A stretch of DNA of 64,000 bases, taken from positions 24,566,031 to 24,630,030 of the forward strand of contig OY754989.1 in NCBI GenBank assembly GCA_963576475.1, in the 5' to 3' direction. Positions 11,701 to 22,810 of this stretch are shown one piece after another. Position 1 is the first letter of the stretch. Each line of letters opens with the position of its first letter. The DNA comes from Molanna angustata (taxonomy: Eukaryota; Arthropoda; Insecta; Trichoptera; Molannidae). The notes beneath the pieces were generated by a model. That model worked only from the letters and a program-made list of their open reading frames with translations, was not told the origin of the DNA and did no database searches. The position numbers were made by a program, and so were the translations under genes.

Positions 11701-12615
11701 ATTAAAACAAGGCGTTTCACGTGATCATGAACCGTCGAATTCAATGAATTGAAATCTCCCAGCAATATCACGAGTCATTAAGCGGTTAGCATCATTTTTT
11801 TTTTCATTAGCTTCAACTGGCCTTCCAGAGAGTGGCGCATCTCCAACGTTAGAATTTTCATAAGGACATTTCGCGAAACAGTTTTGGCACTGACGCTCGC
11901 TCTGTCAATGCATCTTCTAATACATCGAGTATTTTTTCTAGGTTGGACCCAAAGATTTCTATATAATGTACTAGATGGAGTACTCCGTGCAATGAGTGTG
12001 CAATAACCGTTCTCTAAATCTTAATGAACAGAGTGTTTTTTTCGACAAATAAATCCAAAAACAATTCACATTAGTCGTTATTCTCTACAAAAATCAAAGT
12101 GGTCAGCCCACCTTGTCAAAAATCCAGCGAAAAAAACCCTCATTTCAATTCATACAAAATTTGCTAACTGCGACATTTAGTATATTATATGAAAATCTAT
12201 GCTTGTACCTTGTAAAGATAAAACGGTGCATTCGAATTTGAAAAAAAATTATCAATAATAAATAATTATTGCGCAGAAACAAACTATTTCACAAAAATAT
12301 TCCTTGTTATGTCAACTGTCAAAATATATATATACAATTACAATTTGGCTTAAGTGGCTACGAATAAATAGGTACAAGACCACTTTTGTGGAGAAACGAA
12401 ACAACTACCCGAACAACCTATTAGGTACAACTAATTAATCGTTTCGACTGAATAATTATAAATATTAAATGACGCAAGATTATTCCAATATTTGCAATTA
12501 ATCATATTTTTTCGTTGTATTGATTTATTTTTAAGCGTTTAGATCAATAATGGCTGCCTTGATTATGTCGAGGACAGCGAAGTAGGCTATACTGTCGGTA
12601 CCTACACGATGCAAT
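11701..12615. other. AT-rich sequence, nothing recognised
   Basis: No open frame of note, no domain, and no match to the repeat families elsewhere in the window. It has short poly(T) and poly(A) runs only. Confidence 0.5.
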
Positions 12616-12639
12616 GGTTGTCCTGTTAGTAAATAATAA

Positions 12640-12775
12640 TAATACTATTTTTATTGACAATCTTTTATTAACATCTCAATAGGATATTATAGAAGAATCA
12701 GGAACTCAAAGCACCTACAGGGTTTACGACCTGTCATCGGCTGGTTTAAGTCGGCTGGTTTACGTGCAACTTTTA
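12640..12775 (-). mobile_element. Fragment of foldback family FB1
   Basis: It contains tctcaatagg, a diverged caggaactcaaag stretch, and caccta-cagggtttacgacc, which are the FB1 arm in reverse orientation. FB1 is defined under the hairpin at 12859-13107. Confidence 0.7.
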
Positions 12776-12858
12776 AGATTATTTTTTATCGAATATTCTT
12801 TTTTAATTACATATACGCAAACATTGGATTTTTTTCCCTTTCGGGAGTCAAATGATAT

Positions 12859-13107
12859 TTTTATTGACAAACATTTTTTCAACATCTCAATAGAGACGAA
12901 GTAGGAATATTGTAGAAGAACCAGGAACTTGAGGCACCTACAGGGCTTACGACCTGTCATCGGCTGGTTTACGCAAGCGCATAAAGTGATCACGTAAACC
13001 AGCCGATGACAGGTCGTAAGCCCTGTAGGTGCCTCGAGTTCCTGGTTTTTCTACAATATCCCAACTTTGTCTCTATTGAGATGTTGAAAAAATTTTTGTC
13101 AATAAAA
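12859..13107. mobile_element. Foldback element FB1, near-perfect hairpin with arms of about 115 bp
   Basis: Left arm 12859-12973 and right arm 12993-13107 are reverse complements with few mismatches. They are separated by only 19 bases (12974-12992) that hold gcgcataaagtgatca. Each arm carries accagccgatgacaggtcg, cctgtaggtgcc and tctctattgagatgttg. FB1 recurs about a dozen times in the window, often as opposed half-elements, and no copy contains a transposase. This is typical of foldback or MITE-type non-autonomous DNA transposons; the superfamily is unknown. Confidence 0.85.
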
Positions 13108-13119
13108 ATAAAATTATTT

Positions 13120-13625
13120 TTTATTGCAGATTTTCAAATAGTATCATGCTGTGATTGTATTCTGAAAGTATTATCACAATGTATCTCTGTGTGCGTGTGC
13201 AATGTAATATATGCTATGTACGGCGTGTTTTTTTTCTGTTTATTCTACTTTATCGATTGTTGACTAAAGTACTTATTCGATTATTTACAAATTTTGCAAA
13301 TTTGAAAATTTAATCCTCGCTAGACCCCAATAGATTTTGATTGATCAGTGCCTCTCAATTTTTAACTGTCAAATATTTCAAAGTGACCTCAATCTCAGGA
13401 AACTTAAAATTTGATATTATTATTTTCAAATTGGTATAAAGACACCACTTTCATAAAACGGCATTGAAGAATTATCAAATTTTGATAATAATATATTTAA
13501 ATCAAAAATAATTTAGCCGACTCATTTCGTGAAAATGTTGAAAAATTTTCATACAAAATTTGAATACTTTTTGTAGTGAATTGTTAGTGAGAGTATAGCG
13601 TTAGCCACAACCCACTCGTTTTAAA
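13120..13625. repeat. Dispersed repeat DR1
   Basis: It contains gtatcatgctgtgattg, a GT-rich stretch, gtacggcgtgttt, actttatcgatt, gactaaagtac, agaccccaatagattttga and ctgtcaaatatttcaaagtg in this order. The same order occurs at 42140-42490, 59460-60000 and (shortened) 62170-62370, and in reverse complement at 49520-49980. It has no coding capacity. Its gtatcatgct end overlaps the tail found in SINE A at 20580-20700, so DR1 may be the body of a longer element. Confidence 0.75.
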
Positions 13626-13639
13626 TAGATAAATGCGTC

Positions 13640-13910
13640 TTTATTGCGAAAAAGCTTTTGGCTTACTACACTTACTTACTTAACGAGTCCGAGTACTTCT
13701 CACTAGGCCTTCCCACTCCAGAATACAGCAACCGCAACGGCATTGTCATTAACAATCTTCAAGTCCTCTGCGTCGCATCTCACTGGCATATCTTGACAGA
13801 TGAGGAGGTGTTCGTCAGTTTGTATCTCGCCGCAATTGCAGAAAACATCCTCTTCCACCCTAATACCCCACCTTAGCATGTTCTCTTTGCATTTCGTTGG
13901 CTTACTAAAA
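13640..13910 (-). mobile_element. Jockey-like LINE fragment, C-terminal zinc-knuckle region
   Basis: On the minus strand one frame reads NMLRWGIRVEEDVFCNCGE, then IQTDEHLLICQDMP and later VAVAVFWSGKA-stop. The W..R...D..C.CG...T..HLL.C pattern is the conserved C-terminal cysteine-histidine region of jockey-group LINEs. Nothing of the reverse transcriptase remains. Confidence 0.7.
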
Positions 13911-13989
13911 GGACATATTCATTATTTAACGAATGTGTCCTTGGCTTACTACAAGGACATATTCATTCTTTAAAAAAAAAAATATGTAA

Positions 13990-14450
13990 TAATATATGAA
14001 GGAATCCTCATGATGGGCTGTTGCGACATTGGCGATGATTTAGCAAGAAGATTAACTCTTCTTGATATAAAAATGCCTTAAATATGGTCTATTGGAAGAT
14101 GTGTAGCGACTCGTATTTTGGATTTACGAACATGTCATGAACATTTTTTATAGATGCCTGATATAAAATTGATCGGTAATTCTCCAAGCCCACTCGTTTC
14201 ATTGAGAGGTTAATAGAGGGCAGACTTAACACCGTATATTATACTTGTATATAGTGTACTAGAGAAATAAATGAAAATTATATTGAATAAATGTACATAG
14301 TATGCGTATGCATTGAATAGGTCGTTCGGAATGTAATTCATATAGCAAAGCGTGTTTTTGAAAAAGTTCGTTTGATTCTGTGCAATCGTTTTGTTTGGCG
14401 CCCAATTCTTTATTTATCGTATGACATAGTGAATACCTACATCAAAATCA
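13990..14450. other. Unrecognised AT-rich spacer
   Basis: No open frame with recognisable content and no match to other repeats in the window. A short palindromic motif, ttcgttgg/ccaacgaa, is weak. Confidence 0.4.
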
Positions 14451-14479
14451 AACCAACAAACACACAGTTAAACATAAAC

Positions 14480-14960
14480 AAAATACTATCACACACTCAG
14501 GTCGAGGTAGAGGTCTCCGAGCTAGTCCACAAATGCAGGCGTCACCTCGCAAATATCCGTCTTTGGGCCCTCATATGCATGGACGCTGCATTCCTCCAAT
14601 ATATGTTGCATTGTTTGAGAGGGTTGGCCGCAATCGCATTGAGCGGATGGAACAATGCCCCACTTTGCCATGAGGTAGTTACAGCGTCCATGTCCAGTGC
14701 GGATCCTATTTAAAGAGGTCCACACCCTTCTTGGCAAATCGAAACCTGGAGGTAACGTCGTTGGAGTACCCATTAACATCCAGGTTGGAGTTTTCCCAGT
14801 CATTGTTCCAAGTCTCATGCAGGCTGAAACCCTCTACAACGAGGTCACGTCCGAGTTGAGCTGCTGTATTCCTCAAAGAAAGTTTTTGCTGACCCTCAGA
14901 CGGGACGTCGTTGTGGCGCCCTATCAAATATGGACGTCTACAGAAGAATTTTTGCCATCG
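14480..14960 (-). mobile_element. Jockey-like LINE fragment with RTGHGRCNYL and C.CG..H..C motifs
   Basis: The minus-strand frame at 14522-14818 reads LNRIRTGHGRCNYLMAKWGI, then CDCGQPSQTMQHILEECSVH. The RTGHG motif and the CDCG...H....C knuckle are the C-terminal hallmark of jockey-group LINEs. The frame is open over 98 codons but lacks polymerase motifs. A second, more decayed copy lies at 26330-26640 on the same strand. Confidence 0.75.
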
Positions 14961-15360
14961 AATATATTTTTTTAATTGCACATACGCATAAAAAATATCA
15001 GGACTGTTGCTTTCATTGTTTACAAATAAACCAATTTCTCAATAGATGGCGTTACAAAAAGGTTTCTTCGTTACTTCATAGATGGCAATAGTAATAATGT
15101 CTTATTTTCAGGTGAATTGTTACACATTATTCAAATATATAGATCTTTCAAAAATTAAATTAATAAGGGAACTCAATAAGAAGGCATAATTTGTGAACGT
15201 TGCGCAAGCGTATAAAGTGATCAGGTAAACCAGCTGATGACAGATCGTAAGCCCTGTAGCTGCCTTGAGTTCTTGGTTCTTGTATAATATCCCAACTTCG
15301 TCTCTATTGAGATGTTGAATGTTTGTCAATAAAAATATCATACAACTACGTAATCGTTTG
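14955..15360 (+). mobile_element. FB1 half-element
   Basis: It reads through ttaattgcacatacgca, ctcaatagatggcgttac, gttgcgcaagcg, the arm gccctgtagctgcc, and ctctattgagatgttg. This is one half of the longer FB1 form seen at 53190-53870. No opposed arm follows within 300 bases. Confidence 0.7.
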
Positions 15361-15549
15361 AAAAATGTTATCACAAATGTTATGACAAAGGCGTTGATAA
15401 CATTTTTCCTGAAACCAATTACCATTCAATTTATAAAGCAACTCGCTCACGCGAGTCGCTGTTTTTATTAAAGTCTAACTGAACCTAATCAAAAATTTAG
15501 GGGAAATGGAGATTTACATACGTACACATCTCCATTTCCCTTAATTATT

Positions 15550-15810
15550 TTCATTTTCCTACAGAAAATGAATAAAATCTGCTAAGATTAGAATAAAAAC
15601 GACTCGATGTGCATGAAGAAGTTGCATCGATGTGCTGCTTTGCAATATTACGTTCTGGAAATTTATACGTAGAAGATGAACCACGTTCTGGAAGAGCAAG
15701 AGAAGCTGACGAAGAAATAATAAAGGCAACAATCGATGCAAACCAGAGATGAATCGCTTTGTAGCCAACCAGTCAAGAAGTGAAAAACCACCTCCCTTCT
15801 GGGTAGTTAA
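15550..15810 (+). pseudogene. Mariner-like transposase fossil, N-terminal region
   Basis: One plus-strand frame, from about 15637, reads ILRSGNLYVEDEPRSGR followed by AREADEEIIKATIDANQR, then a stop. FxSGNFxxEDxPRSGRPxxxD is a conserved N-terminal helix-turn-helix segment of mariner transposases. Downstream codons contain further stops and no catalytic D,D34D region exists in the neighbourhood. It is an inactive remnant with no terminal inverted repeats found. Confidence 0.75.
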
Positions 15811-15982
15811 CAGGACTAAAAGTGATAATGTCTTTTTCCGAACAACCTAACAGTTCTAGGGCTTCGTTGTGCGTGAGTTGTTAGTGGTTAAAAACGTGAT
15901 AATATTTTGATCTTTATAATTAAAGTAAGTACTTTTTGTACATCATCTATTACTGGCAACATTGACTCTCGAGTTGAAATAT

Positions 15983-16577
15983 TTCGGTATCATTAATTAG
16001 GTGAAAGTTCTTCACAATCTTCGATTGGTGATAATACTACTCGTTGGCTTGTTATTTTAATGATACGATCCATCACGGTATATCCCACAATGTGGGGTAA
16101 CCAGCGACACGTATGCGGGTGTGCATCCCTATTAAAAGGAAGCATTAATCGGTATCACTAATCAAGTGATAATTCTTCACAATCTTCGATTGGAGATAAT
16201 ACTGCTTATTGGGTTATTTTTTTATTAAAGCGAACCATCACGGTATATCCACAATGTGGGGTAACCAGCGACAGGTGTGCGGATGTGCATCCATATTAAA
16301 AGGAAGCACGACACATGCATGCATAAATCCCCGCACACCAGAAAATAAGAGTCTACTTCGCAGAATGAGCAAGTCTCTTAAAAACAGACCTATAGGTCTA
16401 TATAAAACTAGAAGAAGAAGAACACCAGCGTCGTCATACCTTAAAAGGCACTTCATACATTCAGAATTGGCGGTGGACTTTATTGCTGAACTATATGAGA
16501 TGTTAATTTGCCAGGCAGTTGCAACAGTGATAATCGAAAAAAGTGGAGCACCATTCAAAGTCGGTCTCACACACTAA
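15983..16577 (+). repeat. Dispersed repeat DR2 with a tandem duplication
   Basis: Two direct units of about 160 bp start near 15983 and 16148 and share cttcacaatcttcgattgg and tgtggggtaaccagcgaca. The second unit continues through cacaccag, aaaaggcact and tgctgaactat. A second DR2 copy is at 49140-49440 and a short piece at 55015-55050. The 122-codon plus-strand frame here has no recognisable domain and is probably incidental. Confidence 0.7.
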
Positions 16578-16599
16578 AATTGATTATCAAAAAGTTTAA

Positions 16600-17060
16600 C
16601 TTATAATACACATTGATAGGAATTACGCAGTCGCTTACCCCACTCAAGGTACAAGGAACTACTATTAGACATATTTCATATTTCATCATTATCCCTAAGA
16701 GACCATCCTCGATTGTGGGGCCCACTAAATCGAATCTTGGATCAGGTACCGACAAATCGTGGCTGGTATAATACACAATAAGACACAATAATACAAAAAC
16801 GGATGAGACAAACGACAATTTTATTACAGAATACAAAATGATGTAAGTCAGAAAATTCCAAGACTCGCTAGCAAACTTTTGTCATTTTTCAAACGTTTTA
16901 GCTAAGACTATTTCTTACGTCTTTAAACAAAGACAATGGCCAGCGACTAGATCTTTTTGAAATAAAATGATTGCGCCGAATCTGTAGGGCCCATAAGTGA
17001 AATTTACCTAACTCTTCACTATACCAAAGAAGTGTAGAGTGATACCAAAACTAACCTTCG
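16600..17060. other. Unique-looking spacer upstream of the candidate exon
   Basis: No match to other repeats in the window and no coding signature. Possibly host intron sequence. Confidence 0.4.
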
Positions 17061-17102
17061 CCATACTTGCACTTAATAATTTTTATTTTCATATTTTTAC
17101 AG

Positions 17103-17244
17103 GATAGCATGTGCGATGATTTAGAAGAACTCTCCTTTTCGGAGTGGCCAGATCCTCCCAGCAGCCATCCCTGGCTCCCAGCATACGGTTATCAGCCACA
17201 GCAAGAGCATCAACTGGAAAAGGAGGACTTTCTGGATCCAGCTG
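17103..17244 (+). CDS. Candidate internal exon of an unidentified host gene
   Basis: A 142-bp open stretch sits between a good acceptor (T-rich run ending ttttacag at 17102) and a good donor (gctg|gtaagg at 17245). It starts in phase 0 and ends after the first base of a codon. The 47 complete codons give an acidic, proline- and tryptophan-containing segment that includes MCDDLEELSFSEWPDPPSSH and ends FLDPA. Base composition is clearly less AT-rich than its surroundings, and it matches no transposon family here. In-frame codons to the left of the acceptor are intron-like. I do not recognise the protein; the acidic DDLEEL stretch would suit a regulatory or activation segment, but that is speculation. 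Its donor phase could join the exon at 55166. It could also be an initial exon starting at ATG 17109. Confidence 0.5.
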
Positions 17245-17259
17245 GTAAGGAAATTTTGT

Positions 17260-17690
17260 AGAGATTATCTAATATTTAAGAATTTCTGAATTCTATGTTC
17301 CTTTGGAACTTCTCTTCTCCGCTGGATAGAAATCTCATCCAAGATTCTCAATTTGCCTGTATCTGTTGCAGTCTCTGTATAGTCTGTATTAATCTTCGTC
17401 CGCTGACTGGGTCGTTTGCCCTTTTTTTCATGGTCTACCGATACTTCTTTCTATATGCCAAAGTAACTAACCGTACATTTTTCCTTTTAAATATGCGTAC
17501 TTATGGTGTTCTAAAAACCTTGTCATTTACAAATATAATGTTTTTATTGGTTTGTATTAAGCGATGTTTACATCAAAATATAATCAGTTTTAGTAAATAA
17601 AACGGTTATAATAAAATAATCTGAAAATAGTTAGATAGAAAATACAATAGCATAATTCAGAATAACCAAAATGTGTACCATCGGATGAAA
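17260..17690. other. Spacer after the candidate exon
   Basis: A 101-codon open frame at 17295-17600 is rich in Phe, Leu and Cys and shows no domain or signal-peptide logic. It is probably chance. No repeat from elsewhere matches. Confidence 0.35.
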
Positions 17691-17695
17691 ATTGA

Positions 17696-18290
17696 TTTGG
17701 CAAACAATTACAGATAATGTTATTGGATTCATTTCAATACAATCATAGAATTTGGCAAACAATTTCAGCCTTTGTTATTGAATTCATTTCAATACAATTA
17801 TAGAATTTGGCAAACAATTACAGCTATTGTTATTGGATTCATTTCAATACAATCATAAAATTTGGCAAACAATTACAGCTATTGTTATTGGATTCATTTC
17901 AATACAATCATAGAATTTGGCAAACAATTACAGCTATTGTTATTGGATTCATTTCAATACAATCATAGAATTTGGCAAACAATTACAGCTATTGTTATTG
18001 GATTCATTTCAATACAATCGTAGAAATTGGCAAACAATTTCAGCTATATCATTTAATGATTCGGCGGATATTTTGTGGTAGTTAATACTAACCATATTTG
18101 AATTATAAATTAGCTATAAACCACTTGTTTTTTGAGTCACTTCGCGAAAAAACAAGTGGTAATTTATAATTCAAATATGGATAATTTCATCTATTGTTAT
18201 TGGATTCATTTCAATACAATCATAGAATTTGGCAAACGATTACAGCTGATGTTATTGGATTCATTTCAATACAATCGTAGAAATTTCAGA
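17696..18290. repeat. 55-bp minisatellite, interrupted by a palindrome
   Basis: The unit tttggcaaacaattacagc plus tgttattggattcatttc recurs at 17696, 17751, 17806, 17861, 17916, 17971 and 18026, an exact 55-bp step. The array breaks off near 18045, contains the palindrome at 18092-18180, and resumes at about 18189 for two more units. It is non-coding. Confidence 0.92.
18092..18180. repeat. 89-bp perfect-armed palindrome
   Basis: The outer 21-bp arms (18092-18112 and 18160-18180) and inner 13-bp arms (18121-18133 and 18147-18159) are exact reverse complements. The left side has an extra gctataaa bulge and the centre is gagtcacttcgcg. It lies inside the 55-bp minisatellite and may be a very short MITE. 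No target duplication could be assigned. Confidence 0.85.
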
Positions 18291-18605
18291 ATATCCACCA
18301 TTATACATATAAACCGCATTTGTAGACAAATTTATTAAATTTTCAGCCATTCTGAAAGTGATGATTCAGCTTATGGTCCGTTCGTCCTAACGTTTCGTGA
18401 GATTCGTAACGGAGTCGTAATAAACTGTATTCTGTTTTATAGATTCAATATATAACCTTTTACCATTTGGGTCACTCACTCACAGACAATCATAATATAG
18501 AGGTGGGCCCCGCCACTAGGTAAGTGAGGTATGTCATGTCACCCACGCACTCTGCCACGTTTCTGCTTACCTCAACTTATACATACATTACCTATTATTA
18601 CTAAG

Positions 18606-19516
18606 AGGACGCCTGCTTCCAGCGAACCTATTTTTCAATCTGACATTACATCATTATTACTTATCAAATCGTTTTGAAAAAAATACTTGCCAACGTACCT
18701 TTTTTTTCAATTTGAAATGGCATCATTACTGCAAAACGAATCATTTTGAAAAAAAAATAACCTATTTATGTAGATAGTTTGGATATTAATAAAGAAAAAT
18801 ATACCTTAATTATGTTCTGTATACCTATATTCTTGTAGGAAAATAATAAGCATACCCCGATTTTTGACATTTATCTTAAATTTCTAAAAAAACTATAAGG
18901 TATAGAGCATTATATTTTTTTATAAATTAAAGAAGATCAAAATATCTGGAATAATACGATGTAACGTTGCATTAATGCATCAGGTTAAGTTAATAAACCA
19001 AAAAAACTTTTATTTCGCAATGGCGCTGAATGGAAAATAAATGTTTTTTTTAGGTTTATTTACTAAACCTGAAGCATTAATACAACGTCACATCATATTT
19101 TTCTAGATATTTTTGTCTTCTTTAATTAAAAAAAAATATGTACGCCTAATATTTTATTTGTATGTGTATGTGCATGTGTGTGTGTGTGTGTGTGCGTGTA
19201 ACATGAGTTGTTTACAGTATTTTCTTGTTATTGATGGAAAGCTTGTTATTGGCTCTGAAGTCTATGTTAAAATTTGTATTATAAAAAATGTAAATGAGCT
19301 GTTGGCTTCCCAAATAAATAAATTAATTAAAAATATAAGATAGACGTTGAAAATCGGGGTATGCTTTTGTATTTCAAACATTATCAAAAAGTAAAGATAT
19401 ATTTTTCTTTATAACAATCTACCCAAACAATCAAAATTATTTTTTCAAAACGATTTGTTGGGAAATAATAATGGTACCTATATCAAATTAAAAAATAGGT
19501 GCGTTGGCAGCAGTCC
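18606..19516. mobile_element. Large inverted-repeat (foldback) element, arms of about 400 bp
   Basis: The left arm carries tcgttttgaaaaaaatac, ttaataaagaaaaatatacc, gcataccccgatttttgac and gcattaatgcatcaggt. The right arm carries their reverse complements in mirror order: aaacctgaagcattaat, aatcggggtatgc, atatatttttctttat, ttttcaaaacgattt. The centre is about 19000-19060. Arms are diverged by small indels. There is no transposase; it is non-autonomous DNA-transposon-like. Confidence 0.75.
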
Positions 19517-19534
19517 TCCCCTAAAAACATTAAT

Positions 19535-20060
19535 TTTGCATTACTAAACCCGAAGCAATAATTATGCAAATGTTTTCATATATTTTTGTATTCTTTTATT
19601 TAAAGAAAATATATATTACTGTACCTACGCCTTATGTAATGTACTGTGATGGGGTGCACAGTACTATCTCCTCAATTGAATATTGGGGATGGTCTTCTTC
19701 AATAAATAACTCAGTAGTTATCTCTGTAATCAATCTCTGTATTGTCTCAGTACGGGCCCTATGGCAGAATGCCCCCTACTCATTCATACCAAGCCTATAT
19801 AGGCACAACATCCATCTCTTTCACACACGATATCCCTTTATATAATGGTTTTTTTATAAATATAAGATAAATGTCAAAAATCGAGGTATGCTTATTATTT
19901 TTCTACAATAATTATATACAGAACATAGTTAAGGAATATTTTTCTTTATTTATATCCAAACAATCTAAGTTATTTTTTATCCAAATTATTTGTTTTGTTG
20001 TAATGATGCAATATCAAATTCTAAAAATAAGTACGTTGCGTTGGCAGCAGTCGCCTCCTT
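19535..20060. mobile_element. Third copy of the inverted-repeat unit
   Basis: It repeats the right-arm order of 19060-19516: taaacccgaagcaataatt, caaaaatcgaggtatgc, atatttttctttat, tgcgttggcagcagtc. A non-matching insert (about 19620-19840, with tgtactgtgatggggtgc) interrupts it. The three units together show one inverted and two direct copies. Confidence 0.65.
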
Positions 20061-20099
20061 AACGTTGTTCATGACGTTCGTTTTATTTTAACATTATGA

Positions 20100-20470
20100 A
20101 CCACTACAGATATGCAAATCTAAACATTGGGTCATTTAGACCCATAATATGTTGTCCAGATGAAATAAATTATTTCAACCCCATATGTGGGGTCTCGTGG
20201 TACCACACCTCTTCACAATTTATAGGGGAGAGGGAGGTATATACATTTAACTAATTTTTGGATTTACCTATTTGATTTTCAACAACCTTTAAGTGGATAT
20301 TGAAGGCAATATTATTACTCTAACATTGTATATTAAGTCCCAAGACAATTTCTATGACCTTAGACATACGGATGTACATAAATATGCACACTTATTGCCG
20401 TTTAATGTATAAACACGAACAAATATTAGAATATATCACAAAATTCGTATTCTTATTCTTTCGTATTCTT
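20100..20470. other. Unrecognised spacer
   Basis: No repeat match and no coding. A gggtcatttagacccataat near-palindrome lies at 20130. Confidence 0.35.
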
Positions 20471-20472
20471 GT

Positions 20473-20700
20473 CGGCCTTCGTAGCTCAGTTGGTTAGGTA
20501 TCTGACTGCTGATTCAAAAGTCCCGGTTCGATTCCCGGTGGAGACACAGTTTTTAATTGTGTTTTCAGGCTGGATCTGTGAGACTTTGACAATCTCAGCA
20601 TGATACTAGTTGATGATCTGTAATAAAGAAAGCATTAAAAAATTGCGAATTCATAACTTTTCACTTTATCCTCTTAGGGTAGTGAGGAGTAAAAACATAT
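20473..20700 (+). mobile_element. tRNA-derived SINE, family A, second copy
   Basis: It shares tcggcctt-gtagctcagttggtt, the B-box ggttcgattcc and gagacacagtttttaattg with 11468. Its 3' part (agcatgatactagttgatg, agtgaggagtaaaaaca) differs from the first copy and instead matches the end of DR1. One base of the T-arm is missing (cccggttcg), so no functional tRNA. Confidence 0.75.
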
Positions 20701-20772
20701 TGCAAAATACAAGGTCAGATTTTAACACAACATCTACAATCTGACCATCTGTAAGAAACTAGTTACTAGTCA

Positions 20773-21290
<518 letters not shown>

Positions 21291-21291
21291 C

Positions 21292-21352
21292 TTCTTATTG
21301 ATACGTTGTCGATATGATAAATAAATTCTCTTGAACAAATCGACAGTTGGAT
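21292..21352 (-). mobile_element. Helitron-like 5' end fragment
   Basis: Reading on the minus strand it begins TCCAACTGTCGATTTGTTCA and continues agagaattta. It is the first 60 bases of the Helitron-like family described at 58294-59323. Confidence 0.65.
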
Positions 21353-21589
21353 AATGTTATAGGAAATGGGACCATGAACATGCCATGATAAATCTAAAGG
21401 CCGAATACAACTATGCAAACACATTATATTATATTCTTAGATGCATAAAGTTATTGTTACCTACTTGATATGTACACTGACAATAGGTACATACATAATT
21501 ATAAAATCGTGACAAAGTATGGCTGATAAATATTTGCACTTACAGCAAGGTCACACCAAGACATATTTAATGCATTTCATACACATACG

Positions 21590-21720
21590 TCTATAGCATC
21601 ACACCATGTCCCTTACGGGGTAAGCAGAGAGAAACGAGCCCCATACACCTCCATTTTTGCACACATTCCTGGCTTCCTTTACATCCATGTATCGTCCCAT
21701 ACATGCTCGTCGATTGTTCG
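21590..21720. repeat. Dispersed repeat DR4
   Basis: Contains ccatgtcccttacggggtaa, gcagagagaaacg, tttacatccatgtatcg and catacatgctc. The same order recurs at 23365-23520, 44790-44940 and, shortened, 54110-54190. It is a non-coding dispersed repeat of a kind common in moth genomes (inference). Confidence 0.65.
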
Positions 21721-21999
21721 AGATTGTTTTGTCTCCTTCTTTCAAAATATCATTCACATGGTCATGCCATCTGTATGCCTTATCGGCAACAGAACAGAGA
21801 GGACAAGATGGATAATGAAAGGAGTGGACTTACTGTGCCAGCTGTTTTCTTCCTTTTCTCTGTCGCGTTAGTTCTTCCTTCTCGGCACTAGTTCAACAAA
21901 ATATTTTCACAAATTGACAGAGGCGAGATTGTTGTTGCCACATTCAGGTATGGATGTAGGTATGAAGAGGTTTAGGTATGTCAGGTTCCAGCAGAAGTC

Positions 22000-22350
22000 G
22001 AACGGAGCAAGCAGCAAACTGACCCTAGACATCCAATGTATGGCTCACAGCCGCATCAGTGCAGACTCAAGTCCAGAAGAAGCTTCCTGGAGATGACCGC
22101 CCCTATAGTTGGCCTCCCCGAAGTCCGAAGGCTGTCACTGTGGCGTGATAGTGTCGAACGCACTCAGCTACCAGCCGCGGAGGACGTGTCAGTGGGACAC
22201 AACCTGCCTTATCCAACATGGAGAGCGCTCAATAGGCTCAGAACGGGTGTCTCCTGCTATTACAGTGACCTCAAGAAATGGGGATACAGAGAGGAAGACA
22301 TCTGCGAGTGTGGCGCCAGACAGGACAACGTGCACCTACTGTCATGACAT
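22000..22350 (+). mobile_element. Jockey-like LINE fragment, C-terminal zinc-knuckle region
   Basis: The plus-strand frame at 22036-22347 includes PTWRALNRLRTGVSCYYSDL, then KKWGYREEDICECGARQDNV and HLLS. This is the R-TG...W.....C.CG..Q...HLL pattern of jockey-group LINEs. It is a different subfamily from the 14.5-kb copy. The frame ends where a second LINE fragment begins, so the two are fused fossils. Confidence 0.75.
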
Positions 22351-22810
22351 GTCCCATGATATATTACGCGTTAGCTCAATCGATTATAACACACGGAATG
22401 ATTGGTTGGGGTGGCGCTGCTAAAATTAATATGGATCCTCTTATTAAAGCACAAAAAGCTTTAATTAAGGTTATAATGAAAAAACCATTTACATATCCAA
22501 CAGTTCAATTATTTAATGATTTTCCAGTTTTCAACATTCCACAGTTTTCATAAAGATAAAACAATTCACATTACACCGCAACACAATTACGAGACGACAC
22601 GCAGGAATTTTCTCATGACTCCAAAGACAAACACGACATTCGGACAAATACATTACTATTATTTAGCTACAAAATTTTTTAATAAGATAAAAAGTGAAAT
22701 AACGGACATACAGTTGATGAATAATTTGAAATACAAGAAAACAATAGAAACATGGATTAGAAACAAGGGCATTATATACTGCGGAAACATGATCAAGCTA
22801 CAATAGTTTA
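22351..22810 (+). mobile_element. Jockey-group LINE fragment, reverse-transcriptase C-terminus
   Basis: Frames read YYALAQSIITHGMIGWGGAA, then ALIKVIMKKPFTYPTVQLFN, and after one frameshift near 22550 TFGQIHYYYLATKFFNKI to a stop at 22806. The 'ALAQSIITHGMIGWGGA..' and 'KAQKALIK' blocks are typical of the thumb region of jockey-type reverse transcriptases. Truncated at the 5' end and inactivated by the frameshift. Confidence 0.7.

Noticed and set aside
14372..14713. 113-codon plus-strand frame
   Set aside because: Antisense shadow of the jockey-like fragment on the minus strand.
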